Assembly (NCBI RefSeq): GCF_022539315.1
Contig: NC_066317.1
Location: 56,271,179 to 56,335,178 of the forward strand
Source of the DNA: Serinus canaria
Taxonomy: Eukaryota; Chordata; Aves; Passeriformes; Fringillidae
Length of the DNA: 64,000 bases
Reading direction: 5' to 3'
Shown here in pieces: positions 36,701 through 51,700 of the stretch. A program made the translations under genes and the position numbers. Each line of letters begins with the position of its first letter. The stretch's first letter is position 1. Under the pieces are notes generated by a model. The model searched no databases. It was given only the letters and a program-made list of their open reading frames with translations, and was not told the origin of the DNA.

Positions 36701-39700
36701 TAGAAAAAACAAACCTCAGGTAGGGCTTGAGGGCACTGGGTTACTTTCCATGTGAAGGGTACTTTAAAGTGGCATTAGCACAGATGGCTGTGGTAATTCC
36801 TGCAGGGTACCTCAAACAGCCATGCCTCCTGGAGTCTAATAATAATCATAAATTGAAGAGGCTTATTGTGTGGTATTGAGCTCCTGTTTCCCCAGTCTAA
36901 ACTACCTTCTCCCCATTCCAGATGAGACAGCTACATGATTTCTGTCTGTGGGAGCATCTCTGTCCAGTGGGTTGGGCATGTTCTGGGTGGAATACTGAGA
37001 ACTCAGAAAACCTGCTGATAGTTATAGCATGGAGAATCCTTAAAACTGTCCTGACCCTGTTCTGTTTGTCTGTGGATGTTAATGGGAGACTCAAAGTATA
37101 GCCAGAGGCCTTCAGATCAGCAGCCTTCCCTGCTTCAGTGTACAGGGGATAAGTTCTGGATGCAACTAAATCCAGGGGTGCTGACTTAAAGGAAGGGAGG
37201 AGTGTGAGTACAGGATGGTACTGTAAGTGGACATGGCCTTGTTTGTTTGTCATACTAGAATCTTCATTGGTGGGGTTTGCATATTTTTTTTTAAAAAGCT
37301 GAGGTACTGTATTCTGGAAATGCATATATTTAGATAATCAGCACTACTGTACTTTTACTACCACTAAAAGCATGATAGCTTGTGTGAGACTTGCAGAGCA
37401 TCCCTGCAGCACCTCCTATAGTGAAAACTGGGACAGAACAGGTTTTGAATCAGCCGCAGTGTCTAGCACCATGGATGAACCTCTTGGAAAATTACCAGTG
37501 GCTGCAGACATCTTTTGGGTTTTCAGGCAGCTCTACTGAGGTACCATGATTTTCCCAGCTTAGCAGTGGCTACTACTGGGCTGTTCATGCTGCCCCTTCA
37601 TTTAATTTTTACAGGCTTAGCTATCCACATAGTGCTGAACCTCACTCTCGTTTCTAGTTTACAGCTCTGGAACTGATGGGGAGAGAAGGGTGGGGGGGCA
37701 GGGGGGGAAATATCACTGAATTTATTGGAATTATGTTTGCACAAGCTTCCAAGGGACTTCTCAGTTCTTTCATCATCTTGGCTGCTATGAAGCATTTTGA
37801 GTTAATCATATGAAATACTGTACAGAGACTGCCTGTTATTGGAAAGACAGTCATTTGAGCCTCTCTTTTCTTTGTTACAAACCATCCTAATAAGATAGCA
37901 CAGCCTAGCACTATTATATTTGTCTGGTGATTTGCTTAGGTGGTTGTTCACAGGAAAATAAACCCCTAAGTCTTGTTCAGTGATACTTTGTCTTGAATGA
38001 TGTCAGCTGAAGTAAGGACAGCTTGATGGATCTTTGCAAGGAATCTTTCCACAGGTCTGCCAGTCAATTTTCATTACATTGAAAATGACAATCAGTTTTT
38101 TTTCCTCTCCCTTTTCCTCATTATTGTTTTTGCTTCTCAAGATGGTCTGTGTAACTTTCAGATTGTAACCAAAGTGGTGCCTTTTCCAAATGAATACACA
38201 ATACTCAAAAGTTGCTGGAGCAAAATAAATGTGTAAATGTTAATTATACTTTTAACAGTTTTAAAATTTTCTATATATGTATTAAAGTTTTTGAGTATAC
38301 TTCTTCTTTTTTCCAAAAGTGAGTTATCTTCATGTTAGAAGATAAACCAGGTGCCACAAATGTCAGTGTAGTTTAAGCTGACTAATCTATCAGTATATGC
38401 ATTTTAGTGTAAGCCTGCCAGTCATAAAAAAGCCCCAGAAACCTACTTTGACACCTTTTTCAATAAACACATAAATTTCTTACCTAAAAACATTTGTGTG
38501 ATTAAATTATGACTTGTATTGCGTCATAACATATAGTCAGGATCTTTCTTTTGACAGAAAATACACAAATTTTTTTTATTTTGGTGAACTTCAGAATGTG
38601 ATTACAGTTGAGAATGTGAATATTGCTACTACTATCAAGTATTGCTTTGGCTGTTTATTTCAGCTGAAAGATGCCTGCACCTGTACCGAATAAATTCAAA
38701 CATCAGGCCTAATGAGCTCTCTTCAGACTAGCAATCTTTACTTTTGCTTTGATTTTTGAGCGAAGTAGTGGTCTCTGTAGTACTTTGAAGCAATATGTAT
38801 GCCCCAGTTATCAAACATATGTGGAAAGTTGTGGCTCTTGCAAAAATGGGGAACTGGAGAAAGGCAGTTCTGAGGAGTCTCAGGGAAGCTGCCAGAATGC
38901 CAGTCACTGAGGTAATTTGGTCAGCAGGTCTCCAGCATGTCATTCTCAATTAATTATCTGTGTTCATATTTCCAATAATCCAAGTTATGCAAGAGAGGAT
39001 TTTTTGTGCTTTCCTCAGTTTACAGCAACTCCTGAGGAGATAAAGGAAGAGAAAAAATGTTGTTTGTACAGTCCAAATATTTACTTCTTTGATCAATGTT
39101 ACATGTCCATTATGTCCACAACCCTACCTATCAAGAAGTTGCTCAGCCTGTGCAGCGTGCTAAACCAGAGAGACATACAGTGCACAAAGTAAATCTTTGC
39201 CTGTAATCTGTTGTAAATCCTTACCAGATGGTGGCCTAGGGAGAACTTGAGGTAGCTACTGCAAGCAAAGCAAGCGGCAAAAATAGCTGTCATGGCACAA
39301 ACAATGTGCTACAGAAGTTTTGTTGCCTTCAGAAAAAGAGAGAATGTACTTTCTGTGTGGAATACTTCTTCAAAGCTTTCAGCTTCATTTTGTGTCTGCG
39401 TGATGCATGCAAATTCATTGCAGCCTCCTATGGAAGAATTTTTCTAAAGGTTTCTCTCTCTTTTTTCTTCTTCCAAAACTTCAGCAAGAACAGAACTTTC
39501 TTTGTAGCAAGGAACAACTAGAAAGCCCCTGCAAAGGTTGTTTTCAAAGGAGAAATCTTTCATTCCATGCATCCTGTAATGGTCGATATTGTGGCTGTTT
39601 CTTTTTTCTTCAAACCTTTTCCTTGGCCAGGCTCTTTAACGTCTTCTGTGCATGTCAATGGAAAGCAGAATGTGCCTAAGGAGAAAATGTGACTGTGCTG

Positions 39701-42700
39701 AACAGTAACCTCAATTTAATAGCCTCAAGTTTGGGGCAGCTGTGTGGTGTGAGGATTTCCTGTGGAGATCTTAAAGTACTGGTTTGGTCCTCCTAATTAC
39801 TAACTTCCATTTTTGGGAACTGGGGACCTTTTTTGTGTGCATGAACTAAGTTCATTGACTGTAACTTTTACCTGATCCACTGCTGTATAATTTATTTCTT
39901 CAGTAGACCAACGTTGTTTTCTGTTAGGAAGTGTGTAAAGGGAGTCTCCTTAATTTCACATTCCAGTTACCTTGGAAGCTGTGGCTGCCATGCAGTTCCT
40001 TGTCTTCAGCAGTTCCACCACGCTTACTCCTACCTGTGCTCTGACTAAAGCTTTCCCTGTTAGGCCATTTCTAAGGTTTCAACCCTGCTCATAGCTTTTC
40101 ATCTCCTCATTACCTACTTCATATTGGATCTCTGCTCCCTGCTGTCTCCCACGTTGTCCTTAAATTATACTGCGGGCAGTATAATTTAAGGTGCACTTCT
40201 AGGTCTGGTAGCTTGTCTTTTCAGTTATGAATAAAGCAGCATATCCTTTACAAATCTGCCAAGACCTTAAAAATGTATTTATTGTGGTTTTGCTTGTGTC
40301 ATATTGTGTGTTGTTGAATTTTGTGACAGCCAGAGTGCTGTAGGATAACAATATGTAATTAAAGAATGCAGTCTGAGAGTGGGAATGGACAGTGATCATG
40401 TTGAGGAGAGGAAACTGCATGCTGAAGGCATGAAGAGGGTGACAAGGCATATTGCCATAGCAGATGAGAGGCTAAAATACTTAAGCAATTTCGTATGTAC
40501 TTGCTGCATTTTGACCTCCATTCAAACAAGTTTTTCTGGGCATTGTGTAATAACAGGTTCTAGGGCTTTATTTTGCACATTAGTGATGAAGTGCAGCAGT
40601 GAAGTCCTTTCTTAATTGTCTTTTTCTCTTGTGCAAAAGGCATGGTGATTTTTTGCTCATTATTTCTTTAATGCACGTGAAAAGGTGGTTGAACAGAGAA
40701 TTTCCTTTCGCCACTTCTGTAATGAAAATGGGTGATGTGTGTGGGCTACTGAAGCGAGGGAAGATCTTTGTGTTGTTCAGGAGTTGTGCTCAAAGGGAAG
40801 AGGGTCAGAACTGCCTCTTGAAATGAACAAGAGGGTAGAAGCTGAAGCAACCTGATGATCCCAGTAACTCAGTGGAAAGAAAAAAAGTGAATTGTATATA
40901 GAGAGACCTTGCCTAAAAAGAGGGGGGAGAAATTGTCTAAGGTGGCTGGGGTTTTTTTCTTAGTTCTCTTCTAAGGACAAGGGCTATGTCCCAGGTCTGT
41001 CTAAGGAGAGGGGACTGAAGCTTTTCAATCTGAAGTTGAAAGAAATAGTCTGGATTTCTATGAGTGAATGCCTGGATTAGATTCTTTATCTGTGCACCAC
41101 AGTGATCTCTTACTGTGTGGGAATTTGGAAGATCTCCTTGTCTATGACACTTCCCACTTGTCCTACACAGTGAGTTTTCTTCCTGCTGTGCACAGAGAGG
41201 ACAGAGTGCATGGTGTGAGCAGAGTGAGTGTGTCAGGGCCCTCCCTCTCTGCAGTCACCAGCCGTGCATGATGGATTCTGCACAGCTGTCAGCATTCCTG
41301 AGCTCTCACCTTGCTGTGCGGTGGAACCAGAGGGAAGTGATGCTGTGGGGTTAGGGACAGCAAAGAGTGAGCAGAGCCCTCATGGAGGCAGGGACAGTAA
41401 AGGGGAAAAAGGTGACCTTGGATTACCTTAAAAAGGAGACCTCTTAAGTGGGAGGCAAATCTGGCCATGGTAGAGGCTATGGCTCGAGGCTTTGGGGAAG
41501 CATCCAAAGCCCCATTCAAGTCAAAGCAGGTATTTTAAAATGTCAGTAAACTGAACTTGTTGTAAAATTTACTTTAAGATACCTAGAAGGTTTTTTCTCT
41601 GATAAGTCTGAAAGGCTTGCCTGGTTTTCTTGGCTTTGGAGGAGATATTCATTAGTGACTCATAATTAGGAAAAAACCCCCCAAGTTTGAAGTAATTTTA
41701 ATTTATTAATGTCAGACTAATTGACTATATTCAGAGAGGTTCTGAACTGTTCAATGTGTATGTAGTCCATTGACTCTATTATAGATAGACAGGAATGGAC
41801 TGAAATATTGTTTTATACAAGAGAATGAGATAGGAATAAAGTAGTTACTAATTAATAATTTGTATTATCTACGCAATTCTCCCCTGTAGTTTGGAAAAAA
41901 TCTTCTTTTAGTGCAGTATGAATGCTTCAGTCATGGTTCTGTTATTGGCTTGTTTCAAGACCTTTCAGAATAGAAACCTAATATATTATGTATAATTCCC
42001 TAATATATTATATTTATGCATAAAATGACATTAATTTCTGGCATAATTTGATTAATGCTGGAGTTGCACTACAGCTGAACTGGCTCAGTGGAATTTTTTG
42101 AGTGAAGTGAAAGCATAGCATTCCCAAAGGTTTTACTCCAGCTATTTTCCTGTCATCTAGATTTGAAAAGCTTCCTTGGCAGAAGATTTTGTAATTAATT
42201 TATGTTGGTACCTAATTGCCAGACAGATTATTTTTAAATCTCTATTTTTGCTATCCCTTTCTGTAGAGCAGTTCTAAGAAGTACACTTAGTTATAACCTC
42301 GTTTTCCTGCCACAGTAATGAGATATTTGGTCTATAGACACAGTACTCTTGCAATGCAGGAGTTAGTGATTATGTTTTCTTAACTGGAGATCCTCAGAGG
42401 TACTTAATATTTCGTCACAAATTGCATTGGTAAATTAAGAGTTCATCTGGCTAGTTAGATTTACTAGGGCAGATGGCATTTTGCATGTGTGATGAGAGCA
42501 GGAAGGATTCAGCAAAGCAATAATGTAATTAGCTGTGTAAATGAGCTTCACAAGGTAAATCTCTTTAACCCCAATGATAAAATATGTTTTGTGCTAAAGC
42601 TGTGGATTACTGGTCCTGTGAAACAATGTGTACAGCTAGTCAAGCCAAGATTTCAGGAGTGATCCAGTTAATTTGGAAATACAGGACACCACTTGTTATA

Positions 42701-45700
42701 ACACCTTCCTAACACTTTTATGTTTGAAACAGAAATAGACTTTTGCCATAATACAAGAGAGAGTTGTGTGGAGTTACCTGAATTCAGTTGTAAATTAAAG
42801 TTTTTTTTGAATGCTAGAGATGAGGTGTTCTAGCTCGGGAGGAAAGATGCTTCATAAAAGCAGACCAAAATCCCAGGCTGACTAAAATGTGAGTTGAGCT
42901 GTCTTTTCACTGTGCTGCAATGAGCAGTGTAGCCATATGTAGCTCCTTTTTACACAGTACCTGGCACAGAATGTTCCCCCATTTTACCCTTAAGCTCTGC
43001 AGTAGTAACTGTGATTATCATCGATGTGCAGTAAAACCTGTAGAATCACAGTGGTTTGGGTTGCAAGGGACCTTTAAAGATATCTGAGCAGGGAGGATTT
43101 TGGTGCTGTGAATTCACAGCTTGTTGTGCCTACAAGTATGTGAGTAGCTGCAGGTAATCTCACATTCATTCTAACCAAAAATATTTTTATGGGAATATAA
43201 CTTCCACTTTTCATTTGAAATTAATCAAACGGGGATATGTCTAACCATGTTGATATTGAAAGCTATTGAAATAATAAATTCATGGTAAAGACCGGTCAAT
43301 CACTGTGTGCTGCCTGGTTACAAAAACATCCTAGAGTGTCAAGTTACTTCTGAAAAATCATTGCAAAGTAGTCTAAGTAGTGAATCTTTATTCAGCAGGG
43401 CAGTCTCACATTCTGTAAAATTAAGGGGAAAAAATAGTCTGTGTAACAGGTCCTTGAGTTGTACATGAAACCTGTACTGTTCTTATTATTAAATTTATTC
43501 AAACCATGTGGGAAACTTTTGTACCAATTTTCAGGCTTTCTTGTTTATTAACCTAAAGATGTTTTACTTTCTGGTGAATAAGCTTTAGAGCCTCTAAATT
43601 TCAAAAAAAGGTACGAAATGCTATTTTCTGCATGAGTTTGTTAAAATGTATTCAGGTTGACTTTTGTCTTTTTTTTTTTTTTTTTTTTGCTCACAGGCTA
43701 TAAAATAAATAAACAGTATAAATAAAACTGTGAATTAGGAACATTGAGCAATTTAGGCATATCACAAGAAATCAGAGCTAGTTTTCAGTTGTTTTGGTTT
43801 GATTTTTTAAAGTATTGTCTCTTCTACGTGGAGATGCTGAAAACCTGGTTGGACATGGCCCTGGGTAACCTGTGGGGGGTCACTCTGGCCTGAGCTGGGT
43901 TGGACTGGATGATCTGAGGGGTCCCCTCTGTTTCTCTTGAGTAGTTACTTTCATATGCATAATGTGTACCAGCAAAGGTCCATAAATCTGTGTGGCTGTG
44001 TGTTTATACAAGTATGTAAAACTTCATGTAACATGTTTGAGGGTTTGGTTTTTTTTAATGTTTAACTTATTATGGGGACAGACACTCAACTAGGAGTATG
44101 GGTAAATGCCTTCAATTTTTATTTAACAGGAAAAGCTAATATTTTAAAGATTTTCTTGTACCAATTCTCAATAGCAGGAAATGTATCAAAGGACATTTTT
44201 GCCAATAATAAAATCTTGCTTTCTTTCATGCTTCCTGGCAGTGTTTTCACTACTGCACTAAATAATTTATAATGGAAAGTCAAGGATAACTTTGGAATAA
44301 TTCACACTGGAGCGGACCCTTCAGACACAATCAAGTTGAACTGTTTTACAAAGCAAGATGAACCTCAAAGTTAGGAGTAGCCTGGAAATGAGAGCAGGAT
44401 GCTGGGGGCTCTTCTGGTTGCCTTCAGAGCAGCATCAAGGAGACTGATGTCACAGAATCTTGTGCACTTGGCACCTGCACACAGTCTGTTCTGCTTCATT
44501 CATGGAGAATCACAAAAGCTTTTCCTTTTTATTCCTTCCTATCACATTCTAATTGAAGCTAGTCAGTTAGTGGTTTTCACACAATACTAAATAGTTGAAT
44601 CAATATGTTAATGAGAGTTGTTTTACCCCTATTCCTGTATGTTGAAAGCCATCTAGCTGCAAAAAAAAAAAAAATTGCATTTATTATTTCATGCAGACGT
44701 ATATCTTAAATTTATTTACGTGGCATAGAAATCAGCAGGAAGAAATAAATGTTACCTCTGCTGAAGAAGAAAAAATTGGCTAACAACCAGTGTGAATTAC
44801 ATCTTTGGGGTTTGTGAGTTTTGCCTCACTTAGATTTGTGTCTCCTTGTTACTGAAACTTTCAGAGAAGCAGATGCTGCCTGGGATGGTCTCCATGCAGG
44901 GAGGACTCTGCTGCTCCCAGTGTGAGAGATGTTCCAGAGATGCAGCAGTGATCAGTTTTGTGTGGCCCATGCAGTGCTGTGTGCCTTTTCTTTTAGCAGT
45001 CTCATGACTCCCAAGATGCAGTGTGAAAGGAATTGCCAGGATCATAACTCTTTTGTGCTTCCCAGGTGCTTATTCCATGTATGTTTTAGTTTCATTTCTC
45101 TTATTGTGGGATTCAGCCTTATCTTGTACTTTATGTATGATCTTTCCAAAATGTGTTTGCCTCAGAATAGAGTCCTTGCTTACATACCACTGGCACTCTG
45201 AGTGTTTTGGAATCTACTCCCTATGCAAGGAGTGATTTGTGGCTTGGCACTTCACTGATTCATTAACAGATTTTTATTTTTTAAGTTAGAGTCTTGCTGG
45301 CTGCAGCTCTCTTGCAGGGACTGCCTGCCTTAAAGCAGGAGTTGGTGCTTTGCTGTAGTGTGTTCTCTTTCCATGGACAGTTTTCTGTGAGGAAGTCTTC
45401 AGGATCTCTTCAATCAGTCGAGTCCATGTTCCTACTATGGGTGTTGAGGAGGGAGAGCTATAGACACACTGCTTGCTTAGGGATTTGTTTTCCTGAGCCA
45501 TGTGTAGGGTGAGAGAGGAGTGAGATCACAACCCCTGTGAGCTCCCTGAACATACTTTACGAGTTCTACAATAAATTCTGAGAGGCCTTGTGTTTTTGGG
45601 AGGTGAACAGTCAATTTTACATCTTCAGGTCCTTTATGGATCCCCAGGTTAGGTAACTTACTGGAGGTTTTTATCCTCCAACTGGAGGTTGTTTATTAAC

Positions 45701-48700
45701 TAGGTTAATTTGCACATGAGGAGACTAAAAACAAGCCAATAGTAGGATGAAGTCCACCCTATGAGCATAGGGTGTAGAGTTCTTCCTTGAGCTGTTTGAG
45801 GGGTAGTGTTTGCCTTCCTGATGTGCTTCCTCCTCATCAGAGACCAGAAGCTTAGTCAGTTATTTCTCCTGAACGTGCAAACGCTGTTGCTTTTACACTG
45901 CATAGCGTGGAGCACACCCAGGGCCACTGGTGCTTCTCTGAGGCAGAGGGTCTGCAGAGCTGGTGGTGCCCCTCTCCTTCGAGTGCAGGGTGACACAGAA
46001 GTGGCTGGAAGCCACAGTTCCCAACTTAGTTTCCATAGGGTTGTCAAAACCTTGATAACAGTAGGCTGGTGATGTCCCAAAAAGGGGATCCATTTGTTGC
46101 AGCTGCCAGGGTTTACTGAAGGTGGCACTAGTTGTGTTAAATTCCTGCCTTTTTTTGTGATTGCTGTAATTTTATATATTGTAAGTTAGAGTGAGTGTTA
46201 GATTGACGCGCAGTAAATGGACATGTTAGGCTTTCTGATTTGTTTTGGTGGTGTTACATACTCTGTGTTGATCCAGAGATCAAAAAATAAAATACAGAAA
46301 TAAAAAAAGTGGGAAAAGGATTGGGATGATGTCGGCAAGATAAGGATCTTCTTTGTACCCTTCAGTCAAGAAGTCATCATTAACATGTTTGTTTTGCACA
46401 TTATGTATCTAATTCTGTGTATAGCATATGCTGTATGTATATTTATGCATGTATGTACTTGGCATAAACATGAAGCAAAACTGATACCCAAAACATTGTC
46501 CAAGTAATTGATACATATGTGATAAACTTTTGATTTTATGGTACAGAGGAAGACCTCGGACAAACCTTCACTGTATTTTAGTAGCAACTGATTAATAGAT
46601 AGAGAACCTGGCTATCTTCCTGTGAGCTCATAAAACACACAGTTGATTAGAAATGTTGTTACTATACAGATTTATGGGGACACTTACATGCTTGCCTATG
46701 CTGTTGATTGCTCTTCGTAATTTCATCTTGCCAACCTAACAGTAGAATTCATATTATTCTCTTTCCTTCGCTTTTATAAATTATGTTGTTTAAAACTGTG
46801 GAATTTTCTTGCTTATTTTCAGATCTCATCAGAAAACTTGCACAGCAGCAGTTTGGAAATACACAGGGCGATTATCAAAAGGTAAATTGTCTGTGTGTAT
46901 CTGCATAAAATAATGAAAATTATGACTTTGAAATTCAGGTTTTTTTCTAAACCAGGAGTTAATATTTTAAAAGTATATGAACAGAATACAAATATGGATG
47001 ATTTTATAATAAGTATGATGTTTTCCTGAAAAATGTGAGACCAGTTATAAAGAAAATTCCACAAGCCACTGTAAAGAAACTACTCGAAGTTAAAGATGAC
47101 TTACAAATTCCAGCTGTAATGGGATTGTTGCACAAAGATTGATGGCTCTTTGTATTGAAAAATCAGTTTTTATTTCAAAAACCTTAGGGAGAACCATTAC
47201 TGCTTAGCTCTCCTGTAAGCTTCACCTATTATTTTCAAAAAGCTGAATTTGTATTATAAATATACTATTTATCTATTGGCAAGAAGATGGAATGGAATGT
47301 GCATCTAAGTTTTGGGCTTTCTGGAGCAGTGTTCCACTTCTGAATCAGGAGTTGAGTTTCTGCAGTAGGAATTGGACTGTGCCCAGGCAATGGACAAGTT
47401 ACTTCATATGAGTGACTTGCTGCTGGTGCCACAGTACAGTGTGCCTGTCAGTAGGGTGGGCGTGGTGCTTGCACACAGACCTTGAGCTGTTGCTGTGACC
47501 AGCCTGGCCTTACTGATGTCTTCCCAACAGCAAGCCTGTTTCTCCAGTAGCTTGATAAGCTCTGCATGACATCCTGGTGTGTGGATTTTGTTGCTATGCT
47601 GCAGCACGTGACTCTTTCTGATCCCACATGCTTGCTTGGTGGGACTCTAGAGAGTGGTACAGCACAGACTGTTCCTGCATCCCCAGGGAAGAATATGAGG
47701 GCAGGGCTTGGGTGGGAGAGTCTTGGGACAAGACTGCTAGACCATAGGTGGTATCCCTGATCACAAGCAGAGTATTCAGTAACCAGTATGTAAGTCATGA
47801 GAAACCTGAGACTAGTCCTGTGTAGGGGATGAGATTCAAGAGTGGCAGTTAAAATACAGGAGTTCTTAAGAAGCAGAACAGATGCGGGACATTCATCAGT
47901 CCAAATTCTGATCTGAATACAGTGCAAAACCTTGAAACAAATTTGTTAAATGAAAATATATCAGGACAATTAAGAGTGTGCTTCAGAAGACAGAAGCATC
48001 AGTGAGAATCAGCTATGAAGCAGCCAGCATGGCTGTAGATGTGCCCATAGAAGAATTTCCAATGGAGACAGGGAAGTGTGAATGTTGCTGAAGGATGTGA
48101 ATAAGTAGTTAGAAATGTTTGCCTGTGGTTCTGATTACTCAAATTCAGCAAGAATGAATTCAGACTAGGATGAGTTCAGGAAGTGTCTGTTAGGGTGATC
48201 TGGGAAACTTTCTTCAAGTGAAACTGGAAGAGTTTGCTTAGGAAAAGAGTTTATAAGGGATGTGTTGACTCTGTTGAAATACTTATGGAGAGGAAGCATG
48301 AGGAAGAAGGTTCTGCTTCTTGGGCAAAATGTAGGGCTAGCACTGAAGCATGGGGGCCAAAATGGATGTGTGAGGAGAAGACTTGCTGACCAAGAGCTGA
48401 GCCCTTCAATAGCAGGAACTGGAAATCTGCTCCTCCTATTTATCCTGTTTAATTTCTACTGTTGTTCCTTTGTATCTTTTTTTTTAACCTATTTATAGAA
48501 TGTGTTAGTGACCCAGGAGACCCTTCCCACTTCTGTGCTGTGTGTCCTAGTGTTCCCAGTTGGACTCTAACCATGAACACCTCCCCATGCCCTGCCAGGG
48601 GCAGCAGTCTGCCAGGTCAGCCCAGCAGCTGAGCCGTGCCTGCCCAGGGGAGCCAGCTCACTGCTGCTGCCATTGCTTTGCTTCTGCTGGGAGCTGCATG

Positions 48701-51700
48701 CTTGAGATGTTCAAAATCATACTTTCTACCAAATTAATAAGGGAGGGGAAGTCATCCTTCCATTGATACAGGAGAAAATATGTTAATGTGTTCAAAATAT
48801 GATTTTGAACATTTTAAGTAGTGCTGTACAGTAGCGGTTTCAAAAGGATGTGTGTGATGCTGATTAAAAAATTGCTAACACTTGAACATTTCTGATTTTC
48901 ACACATCAGACTTTGGACTGAGGGGTCTTGCATCTCTAGCTTGTCTGCATTTCTTCCGGTTAGGAGAAAGGGGAAAGCACTGTCAGCCGTGAATTTGGCA
49001 GGCAGAGATGAAGGGGAAAATAAAAGAAATTTTCCATTGTGAAAACAAAGGGGAAATTGAGTTCTTCTGAAATTCTGTCATTGAATATTTAGTTTTCAGT
49101 GTTTTTCTGGTTCTATGTATTAGAAAATAGGTAAGCACTGTTAAATAGTTCAGCTATTCTTGAATGCCTTTCCTTTTTTTCTTTTGAATAATTTAAATTG
49201 AACCTTTACATGATTAATTGAAAGTGAGAATGAATTTTGTGTGTAATGTGTTAAGATCCCAAACTGCTACTGGAGCTACTAAAATAAAATAAACACTGAG
49301 AAGAAAAAGTTAGTCAAGAATATCATATCAGTTATGACAGGTGGAATTCATGAAGAAATCACCAAACCACAAAATAATGCAATCTCTGGTCATCTGCAAG
49401 ATATATTGGGAATTATATGAAATAGATGCCCAGTGTGGAAGTAACTGGTCTGTCATTGTTTTAAGATGAAAGTATTTTTTGGACAAATCCTAGATTCCTT
49501 TCATTCACCAAGGAAACCAGAAAATAGCTGCAATGTATTTTATTGTAAATATTTTTCCATAATTATTTAATGGTGCTTCTGTGCATTATTTTACTTTAGT
49601 GGCTTGTTTGTTATTGTTTCTGTGTTGTTAACTGTTATGATCTAGTCATGGTTATTTATTCATTATTCATGGGATTTGTTTTTTGTGCATGCTGCCTGTG
49701 TGTTATACACATTCTCCATTTGTTTTGACTTCCACAGCCAGAAAATGTTGTCCTGACTCTGCAGGTAACCTCTTATGGTAGATGTACAGCTTTGAAAAGA
49801 AACTAACCTTGTCTGCACTGCTGTTAAAACATCCATAGCCATTTTTAATGTTACTTTAAATACTGTTTTTACATCTAACATATCTTAAAATAACATGCTG
49901 TTATTTAATTTTTGAAGTGTTCAACTACATAGAAAACAGTGATTCTTTTGCAGAATCCAGCCAAATTCTTCTTTCAAACATGCAGTTCATAGTCTTCAGA
50001 AGGAAGCACAGGTTTTAACAAGCAGTTAATAATAATTAAAAGAGTAGTTTTCATCCTAGAATTGGTAATTAGGGCAGAAATTTGCAACTCTGCTTATGGT
50101 GGTAATTGCTGTATTTGGCTCAGTTGGTAATTAGGGATTGTGAGGAAGGGCATCAGCAAAGCTGGAACTAGAGCATGATTGATATCTTGTGAGAAAATGT
50201 AACTTATTTTACAGGGCAGTTATGCAGCCTCAATTTCATCCTTTTGCTGCCAAGTTGCCCTTGTGCTGGTGGATCTGTAAAACAGCAAAGGACTCAAAGT
50301 ACTAGTGTAAGAATTAGTTCCCCTAAGACTGGGAAAGGAAAGGAGAAGACAGATTTATCAGGGAAGAAGGACTGCTGGGGTGTGTCCACACTGTGCCATC
50401 TCTGTGCACATACACCTCCCTGGCCTGGTTTTGGCTGGATTGTGTTTTCAGCAGAGGGAAGCAGCACGGCCAGCTCACAGTGTGTCCCCTGGGAGCCAAA
50501 TTGCCTCGTGCAGGGCCCTGCCAGGACTGCCTGGCCCAGCTCCTTGGTCCCAGGGCTCTTGCAGTGTGAAAGCGAGCCAGGGTATTGCGTTGCATCGTTC
50601 CCTTCCACTCCTGCCAGCTTTTGAAAGCATCCTTTTAGTTGCTGCTGCTTTGCTGTTTGGCAGCAGAATAAATGTCTTTGCCTGAGAGATCTTAAAATCT
50701 GTCTGCTTCTTCATGTTTTCCAGTCCCTAAGCAGGTTTAAACAGCCCTTTGGAGTAACCCCTGCCATTGTAATCGATCATCCAATGAAATACTTCCCTTT
50801 GGGATTCAGATGAATTTTTCTACTCTTAACTGAATGAAATGGAGAAAAAGTGAAGCCTCCTTTTCCCCCTGATGAGGTGTTGCTCTAGTTAGCCTTGCTG
50901 ACATTTGTGGAGCCTTTTTGGAAACAGATGTGAGAAACAGTAAATTCGTGGTCTGGGAATTAAGATGTGTTCATTTTTAACCTGTTTCCATTGCACTGAT
51001 TCACATTTATTTTTTGTGAGCCTGCTTCTCTCTTAGCTCTCACTCTTGTAGTTTGCCTAGCTAATACTCTAGGAAAATAATTATTAGCTGTCAGTATCTA
51101 CAATGTTTCGTATCTTTTTGTTAGAAAAGTTGTCAATTATTGACAAAATATATCAATTCCATAACCTCAGTAACTCAGTAGATGGTTTAGTCTGTAGTTT
51201 GATTTTTAATTATTTGCTCTATATTGATTGCAGTTACTGTGTGATACCTGCTGTTACCACTATTTTTGTCTGAATTACAGGCCATCTACTATGAAATCGG
51301 TTTTATAGTCTCCGCAGCCTTGGGATTGCTATTTATTTTGTTACTGCCTCTTGTGGGACTTTGCTTCTGTATGTGTCGTTGCTGTGACAACTGTGGTGGG
51401 GAAATGCATCAAAGACAGAAGAAAAATGCTGACTGTCAGAGGAGCTGTTTTGCAACATTTCTTTTTGTTGCTTCTTTAATAATAAGGCAAGTGTGATAAA
51501 GAGAACAACAATATATATGCCTTGGTGTAGCACTTATTTTGCAGTGTCATATGACAAATGATATTACTGTATTAGCCTACAGGTGCAGAAATTATTGCTT
51601 ATTAAAGAAAATGTAACTGCATTATAAAAAATTCTGCCACTGTTGCTATCCACAGGTACTTGATTGAGCAGAATATAGGTGTGAAACAAACAAAACAATT

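Larger units (their letters stand above)
30754..46822 (+). other. PROM1: PROM1 first coding intron (about 16 kb)
   Basis: This is AT-rich intronic sequence. It holds a short GT run (35168-35182), a G-rich tract (37688-37707), a perfect 34-bp palindrome (40158-40191), two CR1 fragments in opposite orientation (43041-43088 and 43821-43939) and homopolymer runs at 43671-43688 and 44660-44673. No exon or other gene is recognised on either strand. Confidence 0.8.

Noticed and set aside
47448..47927. 159-codon minus-strand frame in a PROM1 intron
   Set aside because: No recognised motif, antisense within an intron, and overlapped by frames on the other strand.
51491..51492. GT dinucleotide as an alternative donor for the TM1 exon
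   Set aside because: Using it adds 4 nt and puts the next exon in a frame that loses the conserved TM2 and NFKDL sequence.
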